Source of the DNA: Hyphomicrobiales bacterium
Lineage (GTDB): Bacteria > Pseudomonadota > Alphaproteobacteria > Rhizobiales > Beijerinckiaceae
Direction: 5' to 3'
Assembly: GCA_026400555.1 (NCBI GenBank)
Contig: JAPLOW010000168.1
Coordinates: forward strand, 1 to 63,476
Length of the DNA: 63,476 nt
Below the pieces are notes generated by a model, which made no database searches, was not told where the DNA came from, and saw only the letters and a list, made by a program, of their open reading frames with translations. Numbering within the stretch: the first letter of the stretch is position 1; every line of letters starts with the position of its first letter. A program made the translations under genes and the position numbers. Positions 38,673 to 47,463 of the stretch are shown piece after piece.

Positions 38673-38987
38673 TCAGCCGCGCGCCACGGTCCCGCCGGAC
38701 ATCAGCCAGTCCTTGAAGCCGCCGAGATAATGCGAGTTAACGTCCATCCCCGCCGCCCGCGCCAGATCGAGCGCGCGCAGCGACCGCACGCCGGCGGCGC
38801 AGGAGAACACGATTCGCCGGCCATCCGGGACAGGCAGAGCAACCGGATCAAACTGCGACAACGGCATCGAGACCGATCCTGGAATATGGCCCATGGCGAA
38901 TTCATGCGCTTCACGCACATCGACCAGCAGGATTGAACCACCCTCCAGCCCCTCGGCCACCTCGTCCATCGACAGTTCATGCACCAT
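38673..38987 (-). CDS. Rhodanese-domain protein
   Basis: 104 residues from the ATG at 38987, preceded by a strong GGAGG; a longer frame would need a TTG start and lacks a ribosome site. LLVDVREAHEFAMGHIPGS is the rhodanese N-terminal signature and CAAGVRS the active-site loop with Cys63. A single-domain cytoplasmic sulfurtransferase, probably moving persulfide sulfur. It precedes the molybdenum enzyme gene on the same strand, which may matter since such enzymes need a sulfurated cofactor. Confidence 0.9.
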   Translation of the reverse strand: MVHELSMDEVAEGLEGGSILLVDVREAHEFAMGHIPGSVSMPLSQFDPVALPVPDGRRIVFSCAAGVRSLRALDLARAAGMDVNSHYLGGFKDWLMSGGTVARG

Positions 38988-39092
38988 GCCGGCCTCCAGC
39001 CTGCCCGCCGCGATTTCCAGGCCCAGGGAGCCCGTCAGGCAGCCGCGCAAGCACGCGGCGCTGACGCGACTTATGTCGCCCGATCCGCAACC

Positions 39093-39536
39093 TCAGCCGA
39101 GCGGCGGAATGCGCAGCACCCAGCCGGGCATGATCAAATCGGGGTTCTTCACCGGCGGCGAGTTGGCCGCGACGATCTCCGTATATTTCGGCCCCTTGCC
39201 CTTGCCGTAATGCAGTTCCGCGATCTTCCAGAGCGTGTCGCCCTTCTTCACGGTGTACATCGTCGAGGCCGGCGCCTCGCTGTTGACGATGAGGTTGCTT
39301 TCGACCTCTCCGACACCCACGGTGTTACCAAGCGCCAGAATGATGCGCTCGGCCTCCTCGGTGCTCATCGCCGAGCCGGAAACGCTCACCTTCTCGCCGG
39401 AGACAGAGACCTGCACACCCGCCGGCAGCCCGTGGCTCGCCAATTCCTTCTGCAGCGTCTCGGCGCTCGCCGCCTGGGCAGGGCTTGCGCCGAAAATCTT
39501 GGCGCCTGCATCCTTGATGAACTTGAACAACCCCAT
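39093..39536 (-). CDS. BON-LysM domain protein (Kbp/YgaU-like)
   Basis: 147 residues. The N-terminus MGLFKFIKDAGAKIFG, a BON domain (about 30-85, VQVSVSGEKVSVSGSA) and a C-terminal LysM domain (YTVKKGDTLWKIAELHYGKG) match E. coli Kbp (YgaU), a cytoplasmic potassium-binding protein. GGAGGA precedes the ATG. A role in sensing or buffering K+ is inferred from that family. Confidence 0.9.
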   Translation of the reverse strand: MGLFKFIKDAGAKIFGASPAQAASAETLQKELASHGLPAGVQVSVSGEKVSVSGSAMSTEEAERIILALGNTVGVGEVESNLIVNSEAPASTMYTVKKGDTLWKIAELHYGKGKGPKYTEIVAANSPPVKNPDLIMPGWVLRIPPLG

Positions 39537-39695
39537 GTGCTTCCTCCGACATTATCTTTGTTGCGTGGCAATCAAGCACAAGCGCAACCCTGTGGGCAAG
39601 CATCAGTTTCATGCGGCGCATTCAAAGCCGAAACCCGTTGCGCGCAGCCGCGGCCCGCACGTTCAATCGTTACGATAACACCCTCGTGAACCGGC

Positions 39696-39709
39696 GTGAT
39701 TTGAATCAC
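39696..39709. promoter_or_regulatory. Candidate CRP/FNR-family operator
   Basis: GTGATTTGAATCAC is a perfect palindrome apart from its central two bases and fits the GTGA-N6-TCAC core bound by CRP/FNR-type regulators. It lies 118 bases before the 45-residue frame at 39828 and 160 bases before the start of the divergent BON-LysM gene. Confidence 0.4.
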
Positions 39710-39827
39710 CCGCTCCGGAGCCGCATCTTCGCCCCAATCGGACATCCATGGTGCGTTGCGGTATCCTTGAACCAATCGTCTCGCCAACCCGACACAGACA
39801 CGTCGCAACCAGAGAGGAGGCGCCGAC

Positions 39828-39965
39828 ATGACAAACCTGCTTGAAGCAGTCCGTGAAACATTCACCGTCTACCTCGCAATGGGCATGCTGTTCTCCGCGG
39901 CCAGCATCTGGGCAGCCGTGATGGCGTTGCGGACCGAGCGTGCCGACAACCAGCGCCGCTCCTGA
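39828..39965 (+). CDS. 45-residue single-helix membrane peptide
   Basis: A short frame with one of the best ribosome binding sites in the window (GAGAGGAGG, 8 bases before the ATG). It encodes MTNLLEAVRETFTVYLAM, a hydrophobic helix (about 14-37) and a basic, polar tail ending RRS. It does not match a family I recognise. The Shine-Dalgarno, the clear membrane helix and the start in an otherwise gene-free gap support it being real. Small proteins of this kind often modify larger membrane complexes. Confidence 0.65.
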   Translation: MTNLLEAVRETFTVYLAMGMLFSAASIWAAVMALRTERADNQRRS

Positions 39966-40096
39966 CGGCGTTTTTCCACATTTGAAACGGTGGCTGCCTG
40001 CGAAGGCAGGTGACCGCAGGGGCATGGTCGCGCATAAGCGATGCGATCATGCGCGCGTCCGGACCGGGCAGCGCCGCTGACCCTGGAGACCAGACC

Positions 40097-40528
40097 ATGC
40101 CGCTTTCGCTCACCGACGCGCAGACCATTCTGACTGCAACCCTGTCCGAAGCCCGTTCAAAGGCAATGAACCCGCTGGCGATCGTCATCCTTGACGCGCG
40201 CGGCGCGGTGAAACTGTCGGCCTGCGAAGACGGCACCAGCCTCAAGCGCGGCGACATCGCGCGCGGCAAGGCCATGGGCGCGATCAGCCTCGGCGTCGGT
40301 TCGCGCGCCATCGCCCGCATGACCGCCGAGCGGCCCCATTTCATTTCAGCCGCAACACACGCCATCGGCGGCGCGCTGATCCCGGTTCCGGGCGGCGTGC
40401 TGATCAGGGACGCCGGCAACGCCGTGATCGGCTCCATCGGCGTCTCGGGCGACACCTCCGACAATGACGAGCTCGCCGCCATGGCCGGCATTGCGGCAGC
40501 TGGCCTGAAAGGTGATCCCGGTGCCTGA
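40097..40528 (+). CDS. GlcG/HbpS family heme-binding protein
   Basis: 143 residues from the ATG at 40097. LAIVILDARGAVKLSACEDG, then GKAMGAISLG and PVPGGVLIRD, with IGSIGVSGDTSDNDELA at the end, are the signature of the GlcG/HbpS family. The function of GlcG (part of the E. coli glc operon) is unknown; HbpS binds heme. Here it is 24 kb from glcDEF. No signal peptide is seen, so it is probably cytoplasmic. Confidence 0.9.
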   Translation: MPLSLTDAQTILTATLSEARSKAMNPLAIVILDARGAVKLSACEDGTSLKRGDIARGKAMGAISLGVGSRAIARMTAERPHFISAATHAIGGALIPVPGGVLIRDAGNAVIGSIGVSGDTSDNDELAAMAGIAAAGLKGDPGA

Positions 40529-40535
40529 CCGATCC

Positions 40536-42938
40536 TTACCGCACCATTGACAGGTTTATGAGCGAATTGGTCTCAGGCTCGGCTTCGGGCCCCAGGACCT
40601 TCTCGCGCAGTTCCGCAATGGCGCCGTCCAGCGGGCGGAAGCTGAATCTGATCGTGCTCTTGCCAGCCTCGATCTGAACGGCCCGAAACAGGACGTTCGC
40701 TTTTAGGATATCGGCCTGCTCGTCATTCACCGTGGCCCGCCACCAGGGGTGCCAGACGTCGTTGAGAACAACGTAGCCGGCGCTGGCGGCATCGACCTCG
40801 ACCACGACCTCCGTGTTGGCATAACTGACCAGCCGGACCTGCGCTTTCGCGGCGCGATCTCCGCCCGCAGGCGCCACAATGGCGTCCTCGCCCGGCTTCT
40901 CCAGCAGGACCACCTTGCGCGGGTCGAAATCAGCCGGCAGCCCTTCCTCCAGCAGGCTGGCGAAGCTGGCCTGCCTTGCCGCGGGAACGTACAGGACGCG
41001 GGGCAACGCCCGCGGATTCTCGTAGATGTAGCCGTCTCGGGTCCGCGCCAGCAGCGTCACATCGCCCGGCTTCAACGAGCGGTCGACACGCTCAACAGGA
41101 ATGGCGGAAACGATAAAGCGCACACCGAGCATGTCAGCGAAGGTCGACCGGAACGAGGGAAACATCGGCGTGAAGGTGCGATCAAGCGCGCCGCCCATGT
41201 GGTCCCTTGCGCCGGTGGCCTCGGTGAACTCCGCCATATGCAGCGGGTTGTAGCCAAAGGCGGTGTCGAAACCGTGGATCATGCCGAGATTGGGCCAGTG
41301 GAAATCCGAGCCCAGCAATTCCACGCGGTCCCGCCGCGCCGGTTCACGGTGGCCGCGCGCCAGTACGGCCTTCAGGTAGGCGATGGTGTCGTTGTCGGTG
41401 TTGGGCTCCATCACCGCATAGCGCTCCGGCGACGTGGCGGTCGATTCGTTCGGGCCGTTGTTGAGTCTGATGTCAACGGCCACATGCAGGCCGAGTCCGA
41501 CGACGAGCAGCGCAAGCATGGGCCCGGCGGCGACCCGCCTCCGATCAAGCCGTGTCAGCAACCCCAGCAGCACAAGGGCCGACGCAAGCCAGGCCGCGCC
41601 GACGGCGATGACGGGCCAGGCCACACCCAGACGGCCAAGCGTGAAGGCGATGCCCAGCGCGGCCGCACAGGCAGCGGCGGTGAGGATGGCGGTGATCGCC
41701 AATGGCCGCAACAATGCGCCGGTGTAACTCTCGGACAGGATCGCGTTCACCGCGAAACCGGTCAGAAGCGCCATCAGGGCGCCGATCATGAACGTGGCAT
41801 CCGCAGGCCGGCGGAACATGTCCGTACCGGGCAGCCAATGGAAGATCAACGGGAACAGCGGCGTGTAGGCCCCGACGGCATAGATGATCATCGCAAGCAG
41901 CGCGCCGAGCACGAAGCGGGCCTCGGCGCTGACCCGCCTGATGCCGCCGGAAAGCCAGAAGATCACCGCCAGAAGCGGCAGCGCCCCGACATAGACCTGG
42001 CCCATGTTCTGCGACAGGGTCAGGCTTCCAGGCGCCCAGGCCGCGCTGGACGGTCCCCAGAAATCCACTTTGGGATCGGCCGCTCCGAACAGATCGCCGA
42101 TGAAGGCGGTCAGCAGGAAGGCCGGGTGCAGCGACCCCCTCGCCGCTTCGCCATAGTCGATCTCGGCCCGATTTGACACTTCGGAGAACAGCACCGTCAT
42201 CAGCAGCGGCAGCGCAATGATGGCGAACCCGACAACACCGCCGGCCAGAAGGGTCGGCCAGACACGCCGCAGGGCGACCCATGGCTCGCGCCCCTTGAGC
42301 GCGAACCAGATTGTGTAGCCGACCAGCACATAAAGACCGAGAAGATCGATCTGGTCCGGCGTGACCACCATCACGCCGGCAGCGGCGCCGGCCGCGAGCC
42401 CACTGCGCCAGGAGGCCCGCTCAAGCGCCCGCGCCAGCAGCCAGAACGACACCGCGAAGCAGGAAAGGCTCTGAACCTGCCCCACGTGCTGCAACCGCCA
42501 GGAAGCCGACGCCCCGAACGCGAAGACGAGCGCCGCGGCCACCTGCGCCGCGGGGTGCCAGCCACGCTCGCGGCCGAACTGCGCGAAGGCCAGTCCGCCG
42601 GTCAGAAGCAGCACCAGCACATAGGTGTCCATCGACCGGAAGCTTGGCGCCTTGTCGAACAGCGCCAGCAGGATGGCCGGCGAGAAGATCAGCGATTGCG
42701 GATCGGCGATCTGCGGCGAGCCGCCAAAGATATTTGGGGTCCAGAACGGCGAATCACCGCGATGCAGGGCATTGGCCAAGAACTGGATCTGGGCCTGGAA
42801 ATGCGCCTTCGCGTCATAGGGGATCGTGACGTCGCCGCTCAGCCATGGCAGGGCCATCCAGGCCCAGAGCAGGGCGACGAAAGCGAAAACCAGGAGGCCG
42901 CGCACCCGCAGGCTGCGGCGTGAGACGAGTTCTGACAC
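40536..42938 (-). CDS. Large polytopic membrane protein (YfhO/GT-C-like)
   Basis: 800 residues from a GTG at 42938. About 12-13 transmembrane helices cover residues 10-480, with a long first external loop (GDVTIPYDAKAHFQAQIQFL and WTPNIFGGSPQIADPQSL) typical of GT-C glycosyltransferases and YfhO-like proteins. The C-terminal 300 residues are soluble and probably periplasmic (YVVLNDVWHPWWRATVN resembles the end of YfhO). It may transfer a sugar from a polyprenyl-phosphate donor to an envelope polymer. No catalytic residue is certain. Confidence 0.75.
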   Translation of the reverse strand: MSELVSRRSLRVRGLLVFAFVALLWAWMALPWLSGDVTIPYDAKAHFQAQIQFLANALHRGDSPFWTPNIFGGSPQIADPQSLIFSPAILLALFDKAPSFRSMDTYVLVLLLTGGLAFAQFGRERGWHPAAQVAAALVFAFGASASWRLQHVGQVQSLSCFAVSFWLLARALERASWRSGLAAGAAAGVMVVTPDQIDLLGLYVLVGYTIWFALKGREPWVALRRVWPTLLAGGVVGFAIIALPLLMTVLFSEVSNRAEIDYGEAARGSLHPAFLLTAFIGDLFGAADPKVDFWGPSSAAWAPGSLTLSQNMGQVYVGALPLLAVIFWLSGGIRRVSAEARFVLGALLAMIIYAVGAYTPLFPLIFHWLPGTDMFRRPADATFMIGALMALLTGFAVNAILSESYTGALLRPLAITAILTAAACAAALGIAFTLGRLGVAWPVIAVGAAWLASALVLLGLLTRLDRRRVAAGPMLALLVVGLGLHVAVDIRLNNGPNESTATSPERYAVMEPNTDNDTIAYLKAVLARGHREPARRDRVELLGSDFHWPNLGMIHGFDTAFGYNPLHMAEFTEATGARDHMGGALDRTFTPMFPSFRSTFADMLGVRFIVSAIPVERVDRSLKPGDVTLLARTRDGYIYENPRALPRVLYVPAARQASFASLLEEGLPADFDPRKVVLLEKPGEDAIVAPAGGDRAAKAQVRLVSYANTEVVVEVDAASAGYVVLNDVWHPWWRATVNDEQADILKANVLFRAVQIEAGKSTIRFSFRPLDGAIAELREKVLGPEAEPETNSLINLSMVR

Positions 42939-43104
42939 GGACGTTCAAGCCCCGAAGACCAGCAACGGCGACACAGGATCGCCCCGACGCGATTGGTAGC
43001 GCCGTCGTCATGAATGATGACTGAACCTGTCCGGCTCATGCCGGAACATCGTGAATCATGCCAAAAGGTAGCGCCGGAGAGCCAAGACGCCGGCACTCGG
43101 AGCG

Positions 43105-43452
43105 TCAGCTGACGCCCGCCGCGCACCGCCGCCAGATCTGGGCCGCGGACGGGCCGATCCTGACGCTCACCCGCTGTTCACCTTGCAACACCATGTCGAC
43201 TGCAGACCCAGCATCGGCCTCATTGCCCGGCATGGTGAAGGCAAAGCCGTGCCGGGAATAGTCGCCTTGCATCCGCACGCCCGCCGGCGTCGTCACGGCT
43301 GGCCCTTCGATGATGATGCGGCGGCCTGAGTCGGAGCACCAATGGCCGTCGATGGAGTCGGCACGTGCGACGCCGCCCCCCAACAGCCAGACCATCATTC
43401 CCAGCGACGCAAGGCGAGCGGGCGTCGCGGCCGGACATTGAACACTGCGCAT
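43105..43452 (-). CDS. Small secreted protein of unknown function
   Basis: 115 residues. A signal peptide (about 1-31, cleavage after ARA) precedes a short mature domain with two cysteines (HWCSDSGRRIIIEG and IWRRCAAG) that could form a disulfide. A GGGGAGG site precedes the ATG. No family recognised. It lies downstream of puuD on the same strand, 89 bases after that gene's stop. Confidence 0.65.
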   Translation of the reverse strand: MRSVQCPAATPARLASLGMMVWLLGGGVARADSIDGHWCSDSGRRIIIEGPAVTTPAGVRMQGDYSRHGFAFTMPGNEADAGSAVDMVLQGEQRVSVRIGPSAAQIWRRCAAGVS

Positions 43453-43541
43453 TCAGACCTCCCCGGAACGGACACCGCCCTGCTGGGCGGCGGATCGGCA
43501 TCGTTGACGCTCTTGGGGTCAATGGCAAGCGCCCGGGCACG

Positions 43542-44768
43542 TCACCGCCGCGCCCACTCCGCCACTGCCCGCCGCTCGGCCGGGGTCATCTCGCTGAGAT
43601 TGTTCGGCGGCATGGCGTGGGTCATCACCGCCTGGGTGCGGATCGCGTCCTTCTGCAGAGCGATGCGTTCTGGCGTGTGCAGCAGCACGCCCTTGGGCGC
43701 TATCTGGATTCCGGTCCAACCCGGCTCCGGCGCATGGCACATGGCGCATCGCCCGGTGATGATGTCGGTGACATGGGCAGGCGGCAGACTGAGGCCGGCA
43801 AGCTGGATGCGCTGCTCATCAAGCTGCTTCAGGCCAAGCCTGTCGCGGCCGCCGGGGCTGGACGCCATCGCCACCCAGAAGGCGAGCCAGATGGCGAGGG
43901 CCGCTACCGCCCAGGCCCACCATGGCGACTTTGCGTGGTCCAGGTGCCGCACATTGTAGAAATGGCGAATAATCGCCCCCGCCACGATCACCAGCGCGGT
44001 GATCACCGGGATCACGGCGTTGTTCGCATAGGTCACGGGATAGTGGTTCGCCAGCATCATAAACACCACCGGCAAGGTGATGTAATTGTTGTGGGTCGAA
44101 CGCTGCTTACCGATCTTGCCGTATTTGGCATCCGGCACGCGGCCCGCGATCAGGTCCGCCACCACCTTTCGCTGGTTCGGGATGATCACCATCAGCACAT
44201 TGCCAGCCATCATGGTCGCCATCAGCGCGCCGATATGGATCATCGCGCCACGGCCCGAAAAAACCTGCGCATACAACCAGGCCATCGCCACGACGAAGCC
44301 GAAGCCGAACAGCGCCAGCAGGTTCTCATTTTTCGCCAAGGGTGAGCGGCAGAGCGCGTCGTAGACGGCCCAGCCCAGCACCAAGGAGGCAACGCCGAAA
44401 GCACTGGCCTGCCAGGCTGGCAGCACCATCACCGCAGGATCGATGAGGTAGAGCGAGGACTGGGCGTAATAGATCCAGATCAGCAGGAAAAACCCGGAAA
44501 ACCAGGTCCAGTAGGCCTGCCATTTGTGCCAGGTCAGTTCGGTCGGCATGAAATCCGGTGCCACCGTGAATTTCTTCATTTCGTAGAAGCCGCCGCCATG
44601 CACCTGCCATGACGAGCCTGCCACGCCCTTTGCCGCGCCCGGCACGGGCCTCAGCGAGGCATCAAGGTGCATGAAGAAGAACGATGAGCCAATCCAAGCG
44701 ATGCCGGCAATGACATGCAGCCAGCGCAGCAGCAGCGAGCCCCATTCGAGTAGGTAGGCATCAAGCAT
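43542..44768 (-). CDS. puuD: Urate hydroxylase PuuD (membrane-bound urate oxidase)
   Basis: 408 residues. The N-terminal eight-helix urate hydroxylase domain (WLHVIAGIAWIGSSFFFMHL, WQVHGGGFYEMKKF) is followed from about residue 330 by a c-type cytochrome domain with CAMCHAPEPGW and a distal MPPNNLSEMTPAER. PuuD converts urate to 5-hydroxyisourate and passes electrons through its heme. It is divergent from uraH, whose product uses hydroxyisourate; 114 bases separate the starts. Confidence 0.95.
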   Translation of the reverse strand: MLDAYLLEWGSLLLRWLHVIAGIAWIGSSFFFMHLDASLRPVPGAAKGVAGSSWQVHGGGFYEMKKFTVAPDFMPTELTWHKWQAYWTWFSGFFLLIWIYYAQSSLYLIDPAVMVLPAWQASAFGVASLVLGWAVYDALCRSPLAKNENLLALFGFGFVVAMAWLYAQVFSGRGAMIHIGALMATMMAGNVLMVIIPNQRKVVADLIAGRVPDAKYGKIGKQRSTHNNYITLPVVFMMLANHYPVTYANNAVIPVITALVIVAGAIIRHFYNVRHLDHAKSPWWAWAVAALAIWLAFWVAMASSPGGRDRLGLKQLDEQRIQLAGLSLPPAHVTDIITGRCAMCHAPEPGWTGIQIAPKGVLLHTPERIALQKDAIRTQAVMTHAMPPNNLSEMTPAERRAVAEWARR

Positions 44769-44792
44769 CAGGCGGACTCTTCATTGGCATCG

Positions 44793-44828
44793 TTGCACCA
44801 ACCCCAATTGTACAACCCACTTGCACAA
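44793..44828. promoter_or_regulatory. Candidate operator cluster between puuD and uraH
   Basis: Three related octamers, TTGCACCA (44793), TTGTACAA (44808) and TTGCACAA (44821), start 15 and 13 bases apart. TTGTACAA is a perfect palindrome of the type bound by GntR-family regulators. The position would let one factor control both directions of the urate pathway. Confidence 0.4.
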
Positions 44829-44882
44829 CGCACGCCAAACGCGACATTGAACAAACAGATTCCCCTGCACCTTGAGGGCTTC

Positions 44883-45236
44883 ATGGGCCGTTTGTCTACG
44901 CATGTACTCGACACCGTCAATGGCGGTCCGGCAAAGGGGGTGCGCATCACGCTGCATCGGCTTGACGGGGATGCGCGCACGACGCTCACGGACCTGCTGA
45001 CCAACGGGGATGGCCGAACCGACGCACCGCTACTGATCGGGGATGCGTTCCGACCGGGTGCCTACGAGCTCAACTTCCATGTCGGCGCCTATTTCAGGGC
45101 GCGCGGCACGGCGCAGGCGAGCCCGCCCTTCCTTGATGTGGTGCCGATCCGCTTCACCATCGCCGAGGCTGGCGGGCACTATCATGTGCCGCTGCTGTGC
45201 TCGCCATGGGCTTATTCGACCTACAGGGGATCATGA
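44883..45236 (+). CDS. uraH: 5-hydroxyisourate hydrolase
   Basis: 117 residues from the ATG at 44883; a longer in-frame start at 44784 overlaps the operator region. LSTHVLDTVNGGPAKG is the N-terminal transthyretin-related signature and the protein ends in YRGS, the catalytic C-terminal tetrapeptide of HIU hydrolases. It converts hydroxyisourate to OHCU. Its stop overlaps the next start by four bases (ATGA). Confidence 0.95.
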   Translation: MGRLSTHVLDTVNGGPAKGVRITLHRLDGDARTTLTDLLTNGDGRTDAPLLIGDAFRPGAYELNFHVGAYFRARGTAQASPPFLDVVPIRFTIAEAGGHYHVPLLCSPWAYSTYRGS

Positions 45237-46663
45237 TGTTCAACCCGGCGACCGCCCCCTATCCGCGCGACCTGATCGGCTATGGCCGCAACCCGCCGCA
45301 TGCGAACTGGCCGAACGGCGCGCGCATCGCCGTCCAGTTTGTGATCAACTACGAGGAAGGCGGCGAGAACTGCATCCTCCACGGCGACGCGGCTTCCGAG
45401 GCCTTCCTGTCGGAGATTGTCGGCGCCGCGGCCTGGCCGGGCCAGCGCCACATGAACATGGAGTCGATCTACGAATACGGCTCGCGCGCCGGCTATTGGC
45501 GGCTCTGGCGTCTGTTCACCGAACGCAACATGCCGGTCACAGTCTACGGCGTCGCAACCGCGATGGAGAAAGCCCCCGATATCGTCGCCTCGATGAACGA
45601 GGCCGGCTGGGAGATCGCCACCCATGGACTTAAGTGGGTCGATTATCGCGACTATGCGCCGGAGGTCGAACGCGAGCATATCGACGAGGCCATCCGCATT
45701 CACCGTGAAGTGGCTGGCGCCCGCCCGCTGGGGTTCTACCAGGGCCGCTGCTCGGCCAACACCCTCGGGCTGGCGATGCAGGAAGGCGGCTTTCTCTACA
45801 CCGCTGACAGCTACTCCGACGAATTGCCCTACTGGATCATGGGACCGCGCGGCCCGCAATTGATCACGCCCTACACGCTCGACGCCAACGACATGCGCTT
45901 CGCCACGCCGCAGGGCTTCAACAGCGGCGACCAGTTCTTCAGCTATCTGAAGGACAGTTTCGACATGCTCTATGCCGAGGGGGAAACAGCGCAGAAGATG
46001 ATGTCGATCGGCCTGCATTGCCGCCTCGTCGGCAGGCCAGGCCGGGCGGCAGCGTTGGCCCGCTTCATGGATTATGTGCAGAGCCATGAGCAGGTCTGGG
46101 TCGCGACACGGCTCGACATTGCGAAGCATTGGGTCAGGCATCACCCGCCGGCCTGTGGCTACACGCCATCCGCCATCCCCTCTGCCCTGTTCATGGAGCG
46201 CTTCGGCGGCGTCTGGGAGCATTCGCCCTGGGTGGCGGAAGCGACGCTGGCCGCAGGCCTGACCAGCGCCGCGGACAGCGCCGCTGGCCTGCACGCGACC
46301 ATGACGAACGTCATGCGGGCCGGAACGCAAGAGCAGCAACGCGCGCTCATCCTCGCCCACCCCGACCTCGCCGGCAAGCTGGCGGCGGCGAGGCTGCTGA
46401 CGCCTGAATCAACGGCAGAGCAGGCCTCGGCCGGACTGGACCACCTGACCGCAGATGAGAAAGCCCGCTTCAGCTCCCTCAACGAAGCCTACAAGACGCG
46501 TTTCGGTTTCCCCTTCATCATCGCGGTGAAGGACAACACCAAGGCCAGCATCCTGGCGGCCTTCGAGGCGCGGCTGAAAAACAACACCGATCAGGAATTC
46601 AACACGGCGCTGGCCCAGATCGAGCGAATCGCGCGTCTCCGGCTTGATTCCTTGATGATGTGA
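45233..46663 (+). CDS. Fused PuuE allantoinase and OHCU decarboxylase (UraD)
   Basis: 476 residues from the ATG at 45233. Residues about 1-310 form a polysaccharide-deacetylase-like PuuE allantoinase (YPRDLIGYGRNPP, VQFVINYEEGGEN, GWEIATHGLKW, GFYQGRCSANT). From about 325 to the end is an OHCU decarboxylase with AHPDLAGKLA (catalytic His), STAEQASAGLD and FGFPFIIAVK. One chain therefore carries the decarboxylase that gives S-allantoin and the hydrolase that opens it to allantoate. Coupling with uraH by ATGA makes a compact two-gene unit for four urate steps with puuD. Confidence 0.92.
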   Translation: MMFNPATAPYPRDLIGYGRNPPHANWPNGARIAVQFVINYEEGGENCILHGDAASEAFLSEIVGAAAWPGQRHMNMESIYEYGSRAGYWRLWRLFTERNMPVTVYGVATAMEKAPDIVASMNEAGWEIATHGLKWVDYRDYAPEVEREHIDEAIRIHREVAGARPLGFYQGRCSANTLGLAMQEGGFLYTADSYSDELPYWIMGPRGPQLITPYTLDANDMRFATPQGFNSGDQFFSYLKDSFDMLYAEGETAQKMMSIGLHCRLVGRPGRAAALARFMDYVQSHEQVWVATRLDIAKHWVRHHPPACGYTPSAIPSALFMERFGGVWEHSPWVAEATLAAGLTSAADSAAGLHATMTNVMRAGTQEQQRALILAHPDLAGKLAAARLLTPESTAEQASAGLDHLTADEKARFSSLNEAYKTRFGFPFIIAVKDNTKASILAAFEARLKNNTDQEFNTALAQIERIARLRLDSLMM

Positions 46664-46743
46664 TCAGGCAGGTGGTTGCGGGTTTGGCGCGAATATGGTG
46701 CGACGCAACGGAACGAACTGACCGCTGTGACATTCCGATAGAC

Positions 46744-47463
46744 ATGACCAAGCCCATAAACGTCCCATTCACTGACCAACCCGTCGGCATTCCACGGCTT
46801 CAGCGCCGGCAGATGCTTGTGTTTGGCGCAGCCGCCTTGCTGGGCGCCTGCACGCCGCCCGAGCCTCCGGAGGCTCAGGCGCCGGTCATGCCGACGCGCA
46901 TGGCGGGCTCGCTCGACTTCGATCCGGACGTGATCTACGCCTCGATGCCCGATGAGCGGTTTCCGCTCGAAGGCGCTGACCTGCGTGAGGTCGATGAGCA
47001 GTTTCTGCGGACCATGGTGCCGGCGCCCTCCGGCTTCGCGCCCGGTACCATCGTGATCGACACCGCAGACAGGTTTCTGCATCTCATCCAGTCGGGCGGC
47101 CGGGCCATCCGCTATGGCGTTGGCGTTGGACGGCAAGGAGCGTCGTGGCGTGGCCGCGCCCGCGTTGGCCGCAAGGCCGAATGGCCGGGCTGGACGCCGA
47201 CCGCCACAATGATCCGCTATGACCCCGAGAAGAACGGCCCCTGGGTGCGTGGCATGCCGGGCGGTCTCGACAACCCGCTCGGCGCCCGGGCGCTTTATCT
47301 GTATGACGGCTCGCGCGATACGATGTACCGCATCCATGGCACCAACGAGCCGTGGAGCATCGGCCAGAATGTGTCGAGCGGCTGCATCCGCCTGATCAAC
47401 CACGACATCATCGATCTGCATGCCCGGGTCCCGGAAGGCACCCCGGTCGTGGTCAGGAACTGA
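46744..47463 (+). CDS. L,D-transpeptidase (YkuD) lipoprotein
   Basis: 239 residues from the ATG at 46744. LQRRQMLVFGAAALLGAC combines a twin-arginine-like start with a lipobox cysteine (Cys36). The YkuD catalytic motif is intact: HGTNEPWSIGQNVSSGCIRL, with the nucleophilic cysteine in SSGCIRL. It cross-links peptidoglycan stems or attaches lipoproteins at the cell wall. LD-transpeptidases are numerous in polar-growing hyphomicrobials. It converges with the deaminase gene, stop to stop. Confidence 0.93.
   Translation: MTKPINVPFTDQPVGIPRLQRRQMLVFGAAALLGACTPPEPPEAQAPVMPTRMAGSLDFDPDVIYASMPDERFPLEGADLREVDEQFLRTMVPAPSGFAPGTIVIDTADRFLHLIQSGGRAIRYGVGVGRQGASWRGRARVGRKAEWPGWTPTATMIRYDPEKNGPWVRGMPGGLDNPLGARALYLYDGSRDTMYRIHGTNEPWSIGQNVSSGCIRLINHDIIDLHARVPEGTPVVVRN

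Noticed and set aside
39572-39865. Minus-strand 97-codon frame across the gap before the 45-residue peptide
   Set aside because: No ribosome site, odd composition (many Arg, Cys and His) and it runs antisense into the better-supported small gene.
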